A stretch of DNA of 64,000 bases from Halomonas sp. LR3S48 (GTDB lineage Bacteria; Pseudomonadota; Gammaproteobacteria; Pseudomonadales; Halomonadaceae): positions 186,001-250,000 of the forward strand of contig NZ_CP107009.1 in the NCBI RefSeq assembly GCF_025725665.1. Direction: 5' to 3'. Positions 27,638 to 35,775 of this stretch are shown here, piece after piece. A program made the position numbers and the translations under genes. The stretch's first letter is position 1. Each line of letters opens with the position of its first letter. Under the pieces are notes generated by a model. The model was not told where the DNA came from. It did not search any database and was given only the letters and a program-made list of their open reading frames with translations.

Positions 27638-28366
27638 ATGGCGACTCCCCATATCCAGGGCGAACGCGGCATCTTCGCCGACACCGTGCTGATGCCCGGC
27701 GACCCGCTGCGCGCCAAGTACATCGCCGAGACCTTCCTCGAAGAGGCGCGCGAGGTGAACAGCGTGCGCAACATGCTCGGCTTCACCGGCCGCTATCGCG
27801 GTCGCGAGATCTCGGTGATGGGACACGGCATGGGCATTCCCTCGGTCTCCATCTACGCCAAGGAACTGATCACCGACTATGGCGTGAAGCGTTTGATCCG
27901 GGTTGGTTCCTGCGGCGCGGTGCGCGACGACGTGGCGGTGCGCGACGTGGTGATCGGCCTCGGCGCGAGCACCGATTCGGCGGTCAACCGCACCCGCTTC
28001 ATGGGCCACGACTTCGCCGCCATCGCCGACTTCGAGCTGACTCGCCACGCGGCGGACGCCGCCACGGCCCAGGGCGTGGCGGTCAAGGTCGGCAACCTGT
28101 TCTCGGCGGATCTGTTCTACAACCCCCAGGCCGAGCTGTTCACGCTGATGAAGCGCTACGGCATCGTCGGCGTGGAGATGGAGGCGGCGGGGCTCTACGG
28201 CGTGGCGGCGGAGTTCGGCGGCCGGGCGATGACCATCTGCACGGTGTCGGACCATATTCTCAAGGGCGAGTCGCTGCCCAGCGAAGCCCGCGAGCGCAGC
28301 TTCAACGAGATGGTCGAGGTGGCCCTCGAAGCGGTGCTGCGCGACGACGCGGCGGGGGCGGCATGA
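27638..28366 (+). CDS. deoD: Purine nucleoside phosphorylase
   Basis: A 242-residue hexameric-type purine nucleoside phosphorylase ([20 protein letters not shown] start). Motifs include [16 protein letters not shown] (phosphate site), [15 protein letters not shown] and the nucleoside-binding [10 protein letters not shown] near residue 180. It cleaves purine (deoxy)nucleosides with phosphate. The start at 27638 follows TAGGAG. It overlaps cdd by ATGA. Confidence 0.95.
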   Translation: MATPHIQGERGIFADTVLMPGDPLRAKYIAETFLEEAREVNSVRNMLGFTGRYRGREISVMGHGMGIPSVSIYAKELITDYGVKRLIRVGSCGAVRDDVAVRDVVIGLGASTDSAVNRTRFMGHDFAAIADFELTRHAADAATAQGVAVKVGNLFSADLFYNPQAELFTLMKRYGIVGVEMEAAGLYGVAAEFGGRAMTICTVSDHILKGESLPSEARERSFNEMVEVALEAVLRDDAAGAA

Positions 28367-28767
28367 GTGACATCGATCCGGCCATCGTCGCTGCGCTGAT
28401 CGCGGCGCGTGGCAACGCCTACGCGCCCTATTCGCAGCATCCGGTAGGTGCCATGGTGGAAAGCGCGAGCGGGGCGCGCTACTTCGGCGCCAACGTCGAG
28501 GTGGCCCACTACAAGGGCTTGTGCGCCGAGGCCTCAGCCATCGCCGCCATGGTCAGCGCCGGCGAGCGGCACCTGCGCCACGTCTACGTCATCGGCCCCG
28601 GCGAGCACCTGTGCTCGCCCTGCGGCGACTGTCGCCAGCGCATCCGCGAATTCGCCGACGCCGAGACCCGCATTCACGTGGTGAACGCCGAGGGCAAGCT
28701 GCTCAAGCGCTACACCATGGAACAGCTCCTGCCCGATGCGTTCGGGCCGGAGAATCTCAGCCACTGA
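28363..28767 (+). CDS. cdd: Cytidine deaminase
   Basis: A 134-residue short, tetrameric-type cytidine deaminase that converts (deoxy)cytidine to (deoxy)uridine. The zinc site is C-A-E near residue 50 ([12 protein letters not shown]) plus [11 protein letters not shown] near residue 86. It is the last gene of the deo operon; its stop lies one base from the convergent end of nrdG, with no room for a terminator between them. Confidence 0.93.
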   Translation: MSDIDPAIVAALIAARGNAYAPYSQHPVGAMVESASGARYFGANVEVAHYKGLCAEASAIAAMVSAGERHLRHVYVIGPGEHLCSPCGDCRQRIREFADAETRIHVVNAEGKLLKRYTMEQLLPDAFGPENLSH

Positions 28768-28768
28768 C

Positions 28769-29518
28769 TCAATCGCGTAGCTCGATGCGTTCGAAATGAG
28801 GGGAAAGGCGCCTGACCAGCCCGGCGAGCATCGCCCGCGGCGGCGCGTTCTCCACCGGCTGACAGTAGGCCGGGTCGAGGCACTGGCGGGTGCGCGCCAC
28901 CTGAATGGCGTAGCGGCGCACGCCGCAGTCGGCCAGGGTCAGCGCCAGGCGCTCCACGTCGGCCAGGTCGAAGTCGCGCCAGTGCACGGTAGTGCGGCAT
29001 TCGAAAGCCACGCCGCTGTCGAGCAGCGCCATCAGGCTCTGGCTGTTGCGCTGCCAGATGCCCGGGCGCCCGCAGATGCGGTCGAAGTCGCGCCCGCGAC
29101 CCTTCACGTCGAGCCCCACCCAGTCGAGGTTCGGCAGCAGGCGAGAGAGCCGCGCCGGGTAGGGACCGGCGGTGTGCAATCCGACCTTGAAACCCATCGC
29201 CTTCGCCTCGGCGACGGCGGACGGCAAGGCATTGTGCAGGGTCGGCTCGCCACCGCTGAACACCACCGCTTCGAGCAGCCCCCGGCGTTCCTCGAGAAAC
29301 TCCCGTACCGCCTGCCACTCCCGCTCGTCGCCGCGGCGCGGCGGCATCATGTGGCCATTGTGGCAGTAGCCGCAGCGCAACGGGCAGCCCTGCAGGAACA
29401 CCACGCAGGCCAGATGATCGGGGTAGTCCAGGGTGGTCATCTGGGTCATGCCGGCGATGGGTAGCCGGATACCGTCCAAGGGCGCGAAGGCGGGCGGGTC
29501 GAGGTCGGTGGCGATCAT
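28769..29518 (-). CDS. nrdG: NrdG, radical SAM activase of the class III RNR
   Basis: A 249-residue radical SAM protein with C45-x3-C49-x2-C52 (CPLRCGYCHNG), the GGEPTL SAM-binding motif near residue 90 and NLDWVGLDVKG near residue 130. It belongs to the longer NrdG subtype found with short NrdD proteins. It would install the glycyl radical on the RNR. Here the target glycine is not in NrdD but in the 54-residue protein encoded 58 bp upstream, so NrdG should act on that small protein. GGAG precedes the ATG. A GC hairpin separates the two genes. Confidence 0.9.
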   Translation of the reverse strand: MIATDLDPPAFAPLDGIRLPIAGMTQMTTLDYPDHLACVVFLQGCPLRCGYCHNGHMMPPRRGDEREWQAVREFLEERRGLLEAVVFSGGEPTLHNALPSAVAEAKAMGFKVGLHTAGPYPARLSRLLPNLDWVGLDVKGRGRDFDRICGRPGIWQRNSQSLMALLDSGVAFECRTTVHWRDFDLADVERLALTLADCGVRRYAIQVARTRQCLDPAYCQPVENAPPRAMLAGLVRRLSPHFERIELRD

Positions 29519-29531
29519 CTGAAGGCTCCAG

Positions 29532-29553
29532 TGCCGGGCGCAGAGGCCCGGCA
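29532..29553 (-). other. Intercistronic hairpin between the small nrdD gene and nrdG
   Basis: TGCCGGGC (29532-29539) pairs with GCCCGGCA (29546-29553) across a 6-nt loop. No T tract follows, so it is not a good terminator. It could stabilise the upstream mRNA end and lower nrdG expression relative to the RNR subunits. Confidence 0.5.
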
Positions 29554-29576
29554 GCTCAGTCAGGCAGTGGCGTGTT

Positions 29577-29741
29577 TCAGGACGTCAGGGCGGCGGCCCG
29601 CTCGGTGAAATGACGTCGCTCGCGGTGCTCGGAACGCTTGCCGACGTTGAACTGGCTGACCGGGCGGTGGTAGCCCATCACGCGGGTCCACACCTCGCAG
29701 CGCTGGCGTTGTTCGGTGGGCAGGGTGTCGATGTTCGTCAT
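29577..29741 (-). CDS. Stand-alone glycyl-radical domain of class III RNR (split NrdD)
   Basis: A 54-residue gene. It starts MTNIDTLPTEQRQRCEVW and continues TRVMGYHRPVSQFNVGKRSEH, ending HFTERAAALTS. R-V-x-G-Y followed by RPV and FN-x-GK is the C-terminal glycyl-radical loop of NrdD, with G23 as the expected radical site. AAGGAG lies 8 nt before the ATG. The upstream nrdD gene ends right after its zinc-ribbon cysteines without any RVxGY motif, so the two polypeptides together make one class III RNR. A 64-nt AT-richer spacer with stop codons separates them, which speaks against a sequencing frameshift. The small protein resembles the spare radical domain GrcA in concept only. Confidence 0.88.
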   Translation of the reverse strand: MTNIDTLPTEQRQRCEVWTRVMGYHRPVSQFNVGKRSEHRERRHFTERAAALTS

Positions 29742-29805
29742 CTTCTTGGCTCCTTCCAGTGGTGGGTAAAACAGCGGATTGAAAAGCAGTAAGTTGCAAA
29801 AACGC

Positions 29806-31536
29806 TCAGGCCGGTACCGCTGCGGCGCGTCTTGTCAGCAGTGCCTCGTCGCACTTCGGGCAGAACTCGTGTTCGCCGGCCAGGTAGCCGTGCACCGGGC
29901 AGATCGAGAAGGTCGGCGTCACGGTGATGTAGGGCAGGCGGAAGCGCGACAATGCGGTGTGCACCAGCTTGCGGCAGGCGGTGGCGCTGGAGAGCCGCTC
30001 GCGCATGTAGAGGTGCAGCACGGTGCCGCCGGTATAGCGGGTCTGCAGCGGGTCCTGGTGGATCAGCGCCTCGAAAGGATCGTCGGTATGCCCCACCGGC
30101 AGCTGGCTCGAGTTGGTGTAGTAGGGCGCCTCCGACGTACCGGCCTGCAGAATGCCGGGGAAGCGCTCGGCGTCGGCGCGGGCGAAGCGATAGGTGGTGC
30201 CCTCCGCCGGGGTCGCCTCCAGGTTGTAGAGGTGGCCGGTCTCGGCCTGGAACGCTTGCATCCGGCTGCGAACGTGGTCGAGCACCTCCAGGGCGAGCTG
30301 GCGTCCCTCGGGGGCGGTGATGTCGTAGCGGTCGTCGCAGAAGTTGCGCACCATCTCGTTGAGCCCGTTCACGCCCAGCGTGGAGAAGTGGTTGCGCAGG
30401 GTGCCGAGGTAGCGCTGGGTGTAGGGGTAGAGCCCATCGTCCATCCACTGCTGGATACGCTCGCGCTTGAGCTCCAGGCTGTCGCGGCCCAGCGCCAGCA
30501 GGCGGTCGAGCTCGGTGAACAGGCCCGCCCGGTCGCCGGCGAAGCGATGGCCCAGCCGCGCGCAGTTGAGCGTCACCACGCCCAGCGAGCCGGTCTGCTC
30601 GGCGCTGCCGAACAGGCCGTTGCCGCGCTTGAGCAGCTCGGTGAGGTCGAGCTGCAGGCGGCAGCACATGGAACGCACCATGTGCGGCTCCAGGTCGGAG
30701 TTGAGGAAGTTCTGGAAGTAGGGCAGTCCGTACTTGGCGGTCAGGGCGAACAGCCGCTCGGCGTTGTCACTCTCCCAGTCGAAATCCGCGGTGATGTTGT
30801 AGGTGGGAATCGGGAAGGTGAATACCCGCCCCTGGCGGTCGCCGGCCTCCATCACCTCCAGGTAGGCGCGGTTGATCAGGTCCATCTCCGCCTGCAGCTC
30901 GCCGTAGGTGAAGGACTGCTCCTCGCCGCCGACGATCGGCACCTGGTCGCGCAGGTCCGCCGGACATACCCAATCGAAGGTGAGGTTGGTGAAGGGCGTC
31001 TGGCTGCCCCAGCGCGACGGCACGTTGAGGTTGTAGATGAACTCCTGGATCGCCTGCTTCACGGCTGTAAAGTCGAGGGCGTCGCGGCGCACGTAGGGCG
31101 CGAGATAGGTATCGAAGGAACTGAAGGCCTGGGCGCCGGCCCACTCGTTCTGCAGCGTGCCGAGGAAGTTGACCATCTGCCCCAGCGCGCTGGAGAGGTG
31201 GCGCGGCGGGTCGCTCTCGGCGCGCCCGGGCACGCCGTTGAAGCCTTCGATCAGCAGCTGGCGCAGCGACCAGCCGGCGCAGTAGCCGCACAGCATGTCG
31301 AGGTCGTGGATGTGCAGGTCGCCCTCGCGGTGGGCGGCGCCGACCTCAGCCGGGTAGACCTCGTCGAGCCAGTAGTTGGCGATCAGCTTGCCCGAGACGT
31401 TGAGGATCAGCCCACCCAGGGAGTAGCCCTGGTTGGCGTTGGCGTGCACGCGCCAGTCGGCGCGTTCGAGGTATTCGTTGACGGTCGAGGCGACGTCGAT
31501 GCGGCGCGGGCTGGCCTGGCGGGTGGGGGCGTTCAC
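29806..31536 (-). CDS. nrdD: Class III ribonucleoside-triphosphate reductase, main chain lacking the glycyl-radical loop
   Basis: A 576-residue NrdD. It lacks the N-terminal ATP-cone and begins NAPTRQASPRRIDVASTVNEYL. NrdD motifs are GDLHIHDLDML (about 85), SLGVVTLNCARLG (about 310), VRSMCCRLQLDL holding the candidate thiyl cysteine, and YTGGTVLHLYMRE (about 510). The chain ends with the zinc-ribbon-like CPVHGYLAG...CPKCDEALLTRR and then stops at AAAVPA, so the glycyl-radical loop is absent and is supplied by the next gene. The start is a GTG at 31536 with AGGGAG 6 nt upstream; an in-frame upstream ATG would place both NrdR boxes inside the gene. Confidence 0.9.
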   Translation of the reverse strand: MNAPTRQASPRRIDVASTVNEYLERADWRVHANANQGYSLGGLILNVSGKLIANYWLDEVYPAEVGAAHREGDLHIHDLDMLCGYCAGWSLRQLLIEGFNGVPGRAESDPPRHLSSALGQMVNFLGTLQNEWAGAQAFSSFDTYLAPYVRRDALDFTAVKQAIQEFIYNLNVPSRWGSQTPFTNLTFDWVCPADLRDQVPIVGGEEQSFTYGELQAEMDLINRAYLEVMEAGDRQGRVFTFPIPTYNITADFDWESDNAERLFALTAKYGLPYFQNFLNSDLEPHMVRSMCCRLQLDLTELLKRGNGLFGSAEQTGSLGVVTLNCARLGHRFAGDRAGLFTELDRLLALGRDSLELKRERIQQWMDDGLYPYTQRYLGTLRNHFSTLGVNGLNEMVRNFCDDRYDITAPEGRQLALEVLDHVRSRMQAFQAETGHLYNLEATPAEGTTYRFARADAERFPGILQAGTSEAPYYTNSSQLPVGHTDDPFEALIHQDPLQTRYTGGTVLHLYMRERLSSATACRKLVHTALSRFRLPYITVTPTFSICPVHGYLAGEHEFCPKCDEALLTRRAAAVPA

Positions 31537-31543
31537 CGTTATC

Positions 31544-31591
31544 TCCCTATATGTGCTGCCAATTGGTGTTTCCATACACAACATATGGTGT
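31544..31591 (-). promoter_or_regulatory. Tandem NrdR boxes in the nrdD leader
   Basis: ACACAACATATGGTGT (31576-31591) is a strong NrdR box. A second, weaker one (31544-31559, core CTATATGTGCTG on the plus strand) matches about 10 of 16 positions, with centres 32 bp apart. They lie between the predicted transcription start (about 31589) and the GTG start, where a repressor would block transcription. The same pairing precedes ubiT-nrdJ. Confidence 0.78.
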
Positions 31592-31623
31592 GTGAAGGCT
31601 AGTGCCTTCGGCAGCGGGGGGAA

Positions 31624-31637
31624 ATGACCCAGGTCAG
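31624..31637 (-). promoter_or_regulatory. Weak FNR/DNR-like site for nrdD
   Basis: Read on the minus strand CTGAC-CTGG-GTCAT has both core half-sites but differs at the outer bases. At -41.5 it predicts a start near 31589, and TAGCCT sits in the -10 position (31596-31601). Confidence 0.4.
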
Positions 31638-31671
31638 AAAACGGCCATTTGGAACGCCGGGGAACGACGAA

Positions 31672-31689
31672 CCCCGCCGGTCGGCGGGG
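31672..31689 (-). terminator. Hairpin downstream of ubiV
   Basis: CCCCGCCG (31672-31679) pairs with CGGCGGGG (31682-31689). It lies 36 bp after the ubiV stop on the minus strand, followed by TTCGTCGTTCC, a poor T tract. It may be a weak terminator ahead of the separately controlled nrdD promoter. Confidence 0.45.
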
Positions 31690-31724
31690 CTCGAATACAG
31701 AAGCTAAAGCGCTCATAGCGGGGG

Positions 31725-32636
31725 TCAGACGGGCAGCCGGGTGTTGTCCATGCCCGGGCGGCCGTGCCAGTAGCCGTCGCACACCTCGGCCTCGACCAGC
31801 GCCAGCGGGTCGGGGGCAGGCAGCTCGCCGCGGCGCGCGGCATCGAAGGCGGCGACCACCTCGGCCATGTCCTCGGCCCGCGGGCTCAGCCGCGCTACCG
31901 CCACGCCCATCGCGGCCATGTCACCCACTTCGTAGCGCAGATCCTGGCAGGCCCCCGAGAGGGTCTGGATGCCGTTGAGGGTGAACACCTCCTTCGACTC
32001 CTGCGAGCGCAGCGCCAGGCCCTCGGGGTACTTCTGGCAGACGAACTGGCAGCGGTCCTTGGGCTTCTGGTGACGCCGTGCGGTGAAGCAGCGCGACGAC
32101 CAGGCCAGCGGCAGGTGGCCGTAGGCGAATACCTCGCAGGGCCGGTCGAGACCCTCGGCGGCGCAGTCGGCGAGCAGCCGGGCGAGATCGTCGCGCGACA
32201 TCTCCACCGGCGCCTGCCAGCGGCGCATGCCGGCGCGGGCCATCACGCCGATGGCCGCCGGGTTATAGAGGTTGAGCGCGGCCCCGGCAACGAAGGGCAG
32301 GCCGGCGGCGGCCAGGCGCTGCAGTGCACTCTGGTCGTTGGCCTCGACGGTGAACTCGCCGTTGTCGCACAGCTTGCGCAGGTCGCGCAGGTCCGCCTCG
32401 GATTCGATCAGGGTCTGGCTCGCCAGCACCACCTGCTTGCCGCTCTGGGCCAGCTCGCGGCCGATGCCGAGCCAGTCGTCGAGCTTCATGTCGCGCCGTC
32501 GCGAGCAGACGGACTCGCCCAGATAGACGCTCTCCACTGGCCAGTCGGCGGCCTCGCGATAGAAGTCGGCGTAGCGCTCGCGGGTCCAGTAGAACAGCAC
32601 CGGGCCCAGGGCGAGCTGCAGGGAATCGGATGACAT
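31725..32636 (-). CDS. ubiV: UbiV, iron-sulfur U32 protein for oxygen-independent ubiquinone synthesis
   Basis: A 303-residue peptidase U32-family protein. Cysteines at 44, 183, 196 and 200 (GESVCSRR and SRCFTARRHQKPKDRCQFVC) match the four [4Fe-4S] ligands of UbiV in spacing. The barrel has GAALNLYNPAAIG and FAYGHLPLAWSSRC. UbiV and UbiU form a heterodimer that, with UbiT, hydroxylates ubiquinone precursors anaerobically, probably using prephenate as oxygen donor. The start is 8 bp after the ubiU stop; the two genes form one operon. Confidence 0.93.
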   Translation of the reverse strand: MSSDSLQLALGPVLFYWTRERYADFYREAADWPVESVYLGESVCSRRRDMKLDDWLGIGRELAQSGKQVVLASQTLIESEADLRDLRKLCDNGEFTVEANDQSALQRLAAAGLPFVAGAALNLYNPAAIGVMARAGMRRWQAPVEMSRDDLARLLADCAAEGLDRPCEVFAYGHLPLAWSSRCFTARRHQKPKDRCQFVCQKYPEGLALRSQESKEVFTLNGIQTLSGACQDLRYEVGDMAAMGVAVARLSPRAEDMAEVVAAFDAARRGELPAPDPLALVEAEVCDGYWHGRPGMDNTRLPV

Positions 32637-32644
32637 ACGGACTC

Positions 32645-33640
32645 CTATTTCCAGCGGCGCTCATAGGCGCCCAGGGTGGTAGTGGCGCCCTCGGAGACCT
32701 CGCCCAGGCCGGCCATCCAGGCGGGGTCGGGGTGGAAGCGCTCGGGCGCTCGCTCCAGGCGATCCAGCGCCTGGCGCCAGATGCCGGCCACCTTCGACAC
32801 GTAGGCCGGGCTGCGCTGGCGGCCCTCGATCTTCACCGCACTGATGCCCAGCTCGCGCAGCTCCGGCAGCAGCTCCAGCGTATTGAGGCTGGTGGGCTCC
32901 TCGATGGCGTGGTAGGTCTCGCCGCCGACTTCGAAGCGCCCCTTGCACAGGGTGGGGTAGCCGGCGCGCTCGCCGTCGCCGTAGCGATCGATCAGCACGC
33001 CGTTCAAGCGCGACTCCAACCCCTGCGGCGTCTCTTCCCAGCGTACGTGGGCCGCCGGCGAGCAGACCCCGCGGGTGTTGGGCGACTCCCCGGTCAGGTA
33101 CGACGAGAGGTAGCAGCGCCCCTCGGCCATGATGCACAGGCTGCCGAAGGCGAACACTTCGAGTTCCACCGGGCTCTGCTTGGCCAGATCGCGAACCTGG
33201 GTGATGGAGAGTACGCGTGGGAGTACGGCGCGCTTGATGCCGAACTGGTCGTGGTAGAAGCGCAGGGCCTCGTGGCTGGTGGCCGAGCCCTGCACCGAGA
33301 GGTGGCGGGCGAGGTCCGGGTAGCGCCGGGCGGCGTAGTCGAGCAGGCCCATGTCGGCCATGATCAGGGCGTCGACGCCGAGCTCGGCGGCCTGGTCCAC
33401 GGCGCGGGTCCACTGGGCCCAGCCGTCGGGCTGCGGGTAGGTGTTGATGGCGCAGAACACCCGCTTGCCGCGGGCATGGGCGTAGTCGATGCCTTCACGG
33501 GCGCGGCTGTCGGTGAAGTTGAGGCCGGCGAACTGCCGGGCGTTGGTGGCGTTCTGGAAGCCGAAGTAGACGGCATCGGCGCCTTCATCCACCGCCCGCT
33601 TCAGGGCCGGCAGGTTGCCGGCCGGGCAGACGAGCTCCAT
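32645..33640 (-). CDS. ubiU: UbiU, iron-sulfur U32 protein for oxygen-independent ubiquinone synthesis
   Basis: A 331-residue U32 protein starting MELVCPAGNLPALKRAVDEGADAVYFG. Cysteines fall at residues 169, 176, 193 and 232 (SLCIMAEGRCYLSSYLTGESPNTRGVC and PTLCKGRF), the same positions as the E. coli UbiU cluster ligands. It pairs with UbiV. A FNR/DNR-like site at 33702-33715 with a well-placed -10 drives ubiUV. Ubiquinone supplied this way would feed the electron chain to the nitrogen oxide reductases when oxygen is absent. Confidence 0.94.
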   Translation of the reverse strand: MELVCPAGNLPALKRAVDEGADAVYFGFQNATNARQFAGLNFTDSRAREGIDYAHARGKRVFCAINTYPQPDGWAQWTRAVDQAAELGVDALIMADMGLLDYAARRYPDLARHLSVQGSATSHEALRFYHDQFGIKRAVLPRVLSITQVRDLAKQSPVELEVFAFGSLCIMAEGRCYLSSYLTGESPNTRGVCSPAAHVRWEETPQGLESRLNGVLIDRYGDGERAGYPTLCKGRFEVGGETYHAIEEPTSLNTLELLPELRELGISAVKIEGRQRSPAYVSKVAGIWRQALDRLERAPERFHPDPAWMAGLGEVSEGATTTLGAYERRWK

Positions 33641-33701
33641 GTCGCTCTCCTCGCAGTCTGGGTAAACCCGACCATGCTAGTCGACTAAGGAGAGGCGTCT
33701 T

Positions 33702-33715
33702 TTGATGAGGGTCAT
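33702..33715 (-). promoter_or_regulatory. FNR/DNR-type site of the ubiUV operon
   Basis: On the plus strand TTGAT-GAGG-GTCAT; on the minus strand ATGAC-CCTC-ATCAA. Centred 41.5 bp before a start near 33667, it has TAGCAT (33674-33679, minus strand) exactly in the -10 position. Confidence 0.7.
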
Positions 33716-33755
33716 GGCGAGGTGGGTTAGTGCTGGCGGTACGAGCGAGTGCGGC

Positions 33756-33783
33756 ATAAGATAGTAATCGATTACTATCTTAT
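33756..33783. promoter_or_regulatory. Perfect 28-bp palindrome, probable TetR operator
   Basis: The 28 bases from 33756 to 33783 read identically on both strands; each arm is ATAAGATAGTAATC. The palindrome ends 10 bp before the chosen TetR start and would overlap its promoter, the normal place for an autoregulatory TetR site. It could also affect the FNR-controlled ubiUV promoter 40 bp away. Confidence 0.8.
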
Positions 33784-33793
33784 GGAGTCGCAG

Positions 33794-34411
33794 ATGTCGA
33801 CCAAGCGCAATCTCACCGCCGAAGCGCGGCGTGAACTCACCGTCAAGGCGGTCATCGAGCTGAGCGCGGGCGACGATCCGGCAACGATCACGACGGGCGA
33901 TATCGCCAAGCACATGGGGGTCACCCAGGGTGCGCTGTTTCGCCATTTTCCCAGCAAGGACGCTGTCTGGGAGGCGGTTATCGGCTGGGTGGGCGAGCGG
34001 GTGATGCAGCGACTGGACGCTGCGGCCGCCGAGGCCGACGGCCCCCTCGCCGCGCTGGAGGCGATGTTTCATGCCCATATCGCCTTCATCGTCGATCACC
34101 CCGGCGTGCCTCGGTTGATGATGGGGCAGTTGCAGCATGCCCGGCCGACCCCGGCCCGGCGCCTGGTCCGCTCACTCCTGTTCCGTTACCGCGAACGGGT
34201 CGAGCTGCTGCTGAGCCAGGCCCAGGCCGCCGGTGAACTGCGCCAGGGTCTGAACATCGAGGCGGCAGCCACGCAGTTCATCGGCACCATCCAGGGGCTG
34301 GTCATGCAGTCGTTGATGATCGGCAACATGAACCATGTCGCCCAGCAGGCCCCGGGGGCATTCGAGCTTTACTGTCATGGCATCCACGCCGCTGGCGAGG
34401 TGCACCAATGA
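33794..34411 (+). CDS. TetR-family regulator of the adjacent RND pump
   Basis: A 205-residue TetR/AcrR protein. The helix-turn-helix is TITTGDIAKHMGVTQGALFRHFPSKDAVWEAV (about residues 32-63, a region). The C-terminal ligand domain is of ordinary length. The start at 33794 (MSTKRNLTAEAR) has GGAG 6 nt upstream; an earlier in-frame ATG at 33782 lies in the palindrome. It overlaps the membrane-fusion gene by ATGA and so is co-transcribed with the pump it presumably represses. Confidence 0.87.
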   Translation: MSTKRNLTAEARRELTVKAVIELSAGDDPATITTGDIAKHMGVTQGALFRHFPSKDAVWEAVIGWVGERVMQRLDAAAAEADGPLAALEAMFHAHIAFIVDHPGVPRLMMGQLQHARPTPARRLVRSLLFRYRERVELLLSQAQAAGELRQGLNIEAAATQFIGTIQGLVMQSLMIGNMNHVAQQAPGAFELYCHGIHAAGEVHQ

Positions 34412-35775
34412 CTCGCCCAACCCGGCGCCTGGGGCGCGCGCTAGTGGTGTTCGCCGGCGTGGCCGTGGGCGCGGCCCTGCTGGTGCTCTTCGTGGCCAAC
34501 CGCCAGGCCCCCGAGCGTAGCGAGGCGTCAGTCACACCGACGAGCGTGGCCTTCATCGAAGCGCGCCCGCTGGCGTTTCGCCTCGAAGCGCGTGGACACG
34601 GCGTGGCGCGACCTGCCGAGACCTGGCAGGCGATAGCCAACGTGAGCGGGCGGATCGTGGAGCGCCATCCCGGGCTGGAGAACGGCTCTCTTCTGGCCGA
34701 GGGGTCCCTGCTGGTGGCACTCGACCCGAGCCGCTACGAGCTGGCTATCGCCGAGGCCGAGGCGGAACTGGCCAGCCTGAGGGCCGAACTCGCCCAACTG
34801 GAGACCGAAGCGGACAACGCCCGCCGCCTGCTGGAGCTGGAGCGCGAGCGGCTGAGCCTTGCCGAGCGTGAGCTGGCGCGCATCGAGCGGCTGGCCGAGA
34901 GCGGTTCGGTCTCCACCTCGCAGCGCGACGAGCAGCGTCGCAGCACGCTGGCCCAGCGTCAGGCGGTGGCGTCGCTGGAGAATACCCTGGCATTGATGCC
35001 CTCGCGGAGCGACGTTCTCGCCGCCCAGCGCGAGCGAGCCGCTGCGCGCCTGGGTCAGGCCCGGCGCGATCTGGAGGACACTCGCTTTCTGGCGCCCTAC
35101 GACCTGCGCCTGGGCGAGGTGGCCGTGGAGCAGCACCAGTTCGTGGCGACGGGGCAACGGCTCTTCGAAGCCGACAGCCTGGCGGCGGCCGAGGTGGAGG
35201 CGCACATTCCCCTCGCCATGATGCGGCGCCTATTGGCTGGCGTAGTGCCCGACGAGCCGCCCCGCAGCGCGCTGGAGCTGAGCGAGCGCCTGGAACTGGC
35301 GAATATAGAGGCCGAGGTCGCGCTGGTCGGCGCCGAGGGCGTGGGCTGGACGGGGCGGCTGGTGCGTGTCGCCAGCGGCCTGGACCCGGCCACGCGCACC
35401 GTGCGAGCGGTGGTCCGCGTCGCGGATCCTTATCAAGACGTTCTGCCGCCCGACCGGCCGCCGCTGCAGCGCGACATGTATACCCGCGTGCGCCTCTCCA
35501 CGCCGAGCCGCGAGCCGTTGCTGGTGGTGCCGGCGAGCGCGGTGCATCAGGGCGAGCTGTACCTGGTGGACGACGAGGACCGCCTGGTACGCCGCGACGT
35601 TGACGTGAGCTTCGAGCAGGGCGGCATGGCGGTAATTGCCGCGGGCCTCGTGCCGGGCGAACGGGTGGTGGTAACCGGCCTCGCCAGCGCGATACAGGGC
35701 ATGGCGCTGGCTCCCCGGCGTGACGCGGCGCTCGAGCGCCAGCTTGCCGAGCAGGCGGCGGGAGAGCGGCCATGA
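34408..35775 (+). CDS. RND efflux periplasmic adaptor (membrane fusion protein)
   Basis: A 455-residue HlyD/AcrA-like adaptor. An N-terminal membrane anchor (ALVVFAGVAVGAALLVLFVA) is followed by a lipoyl half-motif (ANVSGRIVERHPGLENGSLL), a long coiled coil of about 100 residues rich in E, R, L and A (ELASLRAELAQLETEADNA and following), the second lipoyl half (APYDLRLGEVAVEQHQFV) and a beta-barrel domain. It bridges the RND pump to an outer membrane channel, which is not encoded here. It overlaps both the TetR gene and the pump gene by 4 bp. Confidence 0.9.
   Translation: MTRPTRRLGRALVVFAGVAVGAALLVLFVANRQAPERSEASVTPTSVAFIEARPLAFRLEARGHGVARPAETWQAIANVSGRIVERHPGLENGSLLAEGSLLVALDPSRYELAIAEAEAELASLRAELAQLETEADNARRLLELERERLSLAERELARIERLAESGSVSTSQRDEQRRSTLAQRQAVASLENTLALMPSRSDVLAAQRERAAARLGQARRDLEDTRFLAPYDLRLGEVAVEQHQFVATGQRLFEADSLAAAEVEAHIPLAMMRRLLAGVVPDEPPRSALELSERLELANIEAEVALVGAEGVGWTGRLVRVASGLDPATRTVRAVVRVADPYQDVLPPDRPPLQRDMYTRVRLSTPSREPLLVVPASAVHQGELYLVDDEDRLVRRDVDVSFEQGGMAVIAAGLVPGERVVVTGLASAIQGMALAPRRDAALERQLAEQAAGERP

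Noticed and set aside
29577..29806. The nrdD split could be a frameshift error
   Set aside because: The two pieces are separated by a 64-nt AT-richer spacer, the small gene has its own Shine-Dalgarno and start codon, and nothing in the spacer resembles NrdD in any frame.
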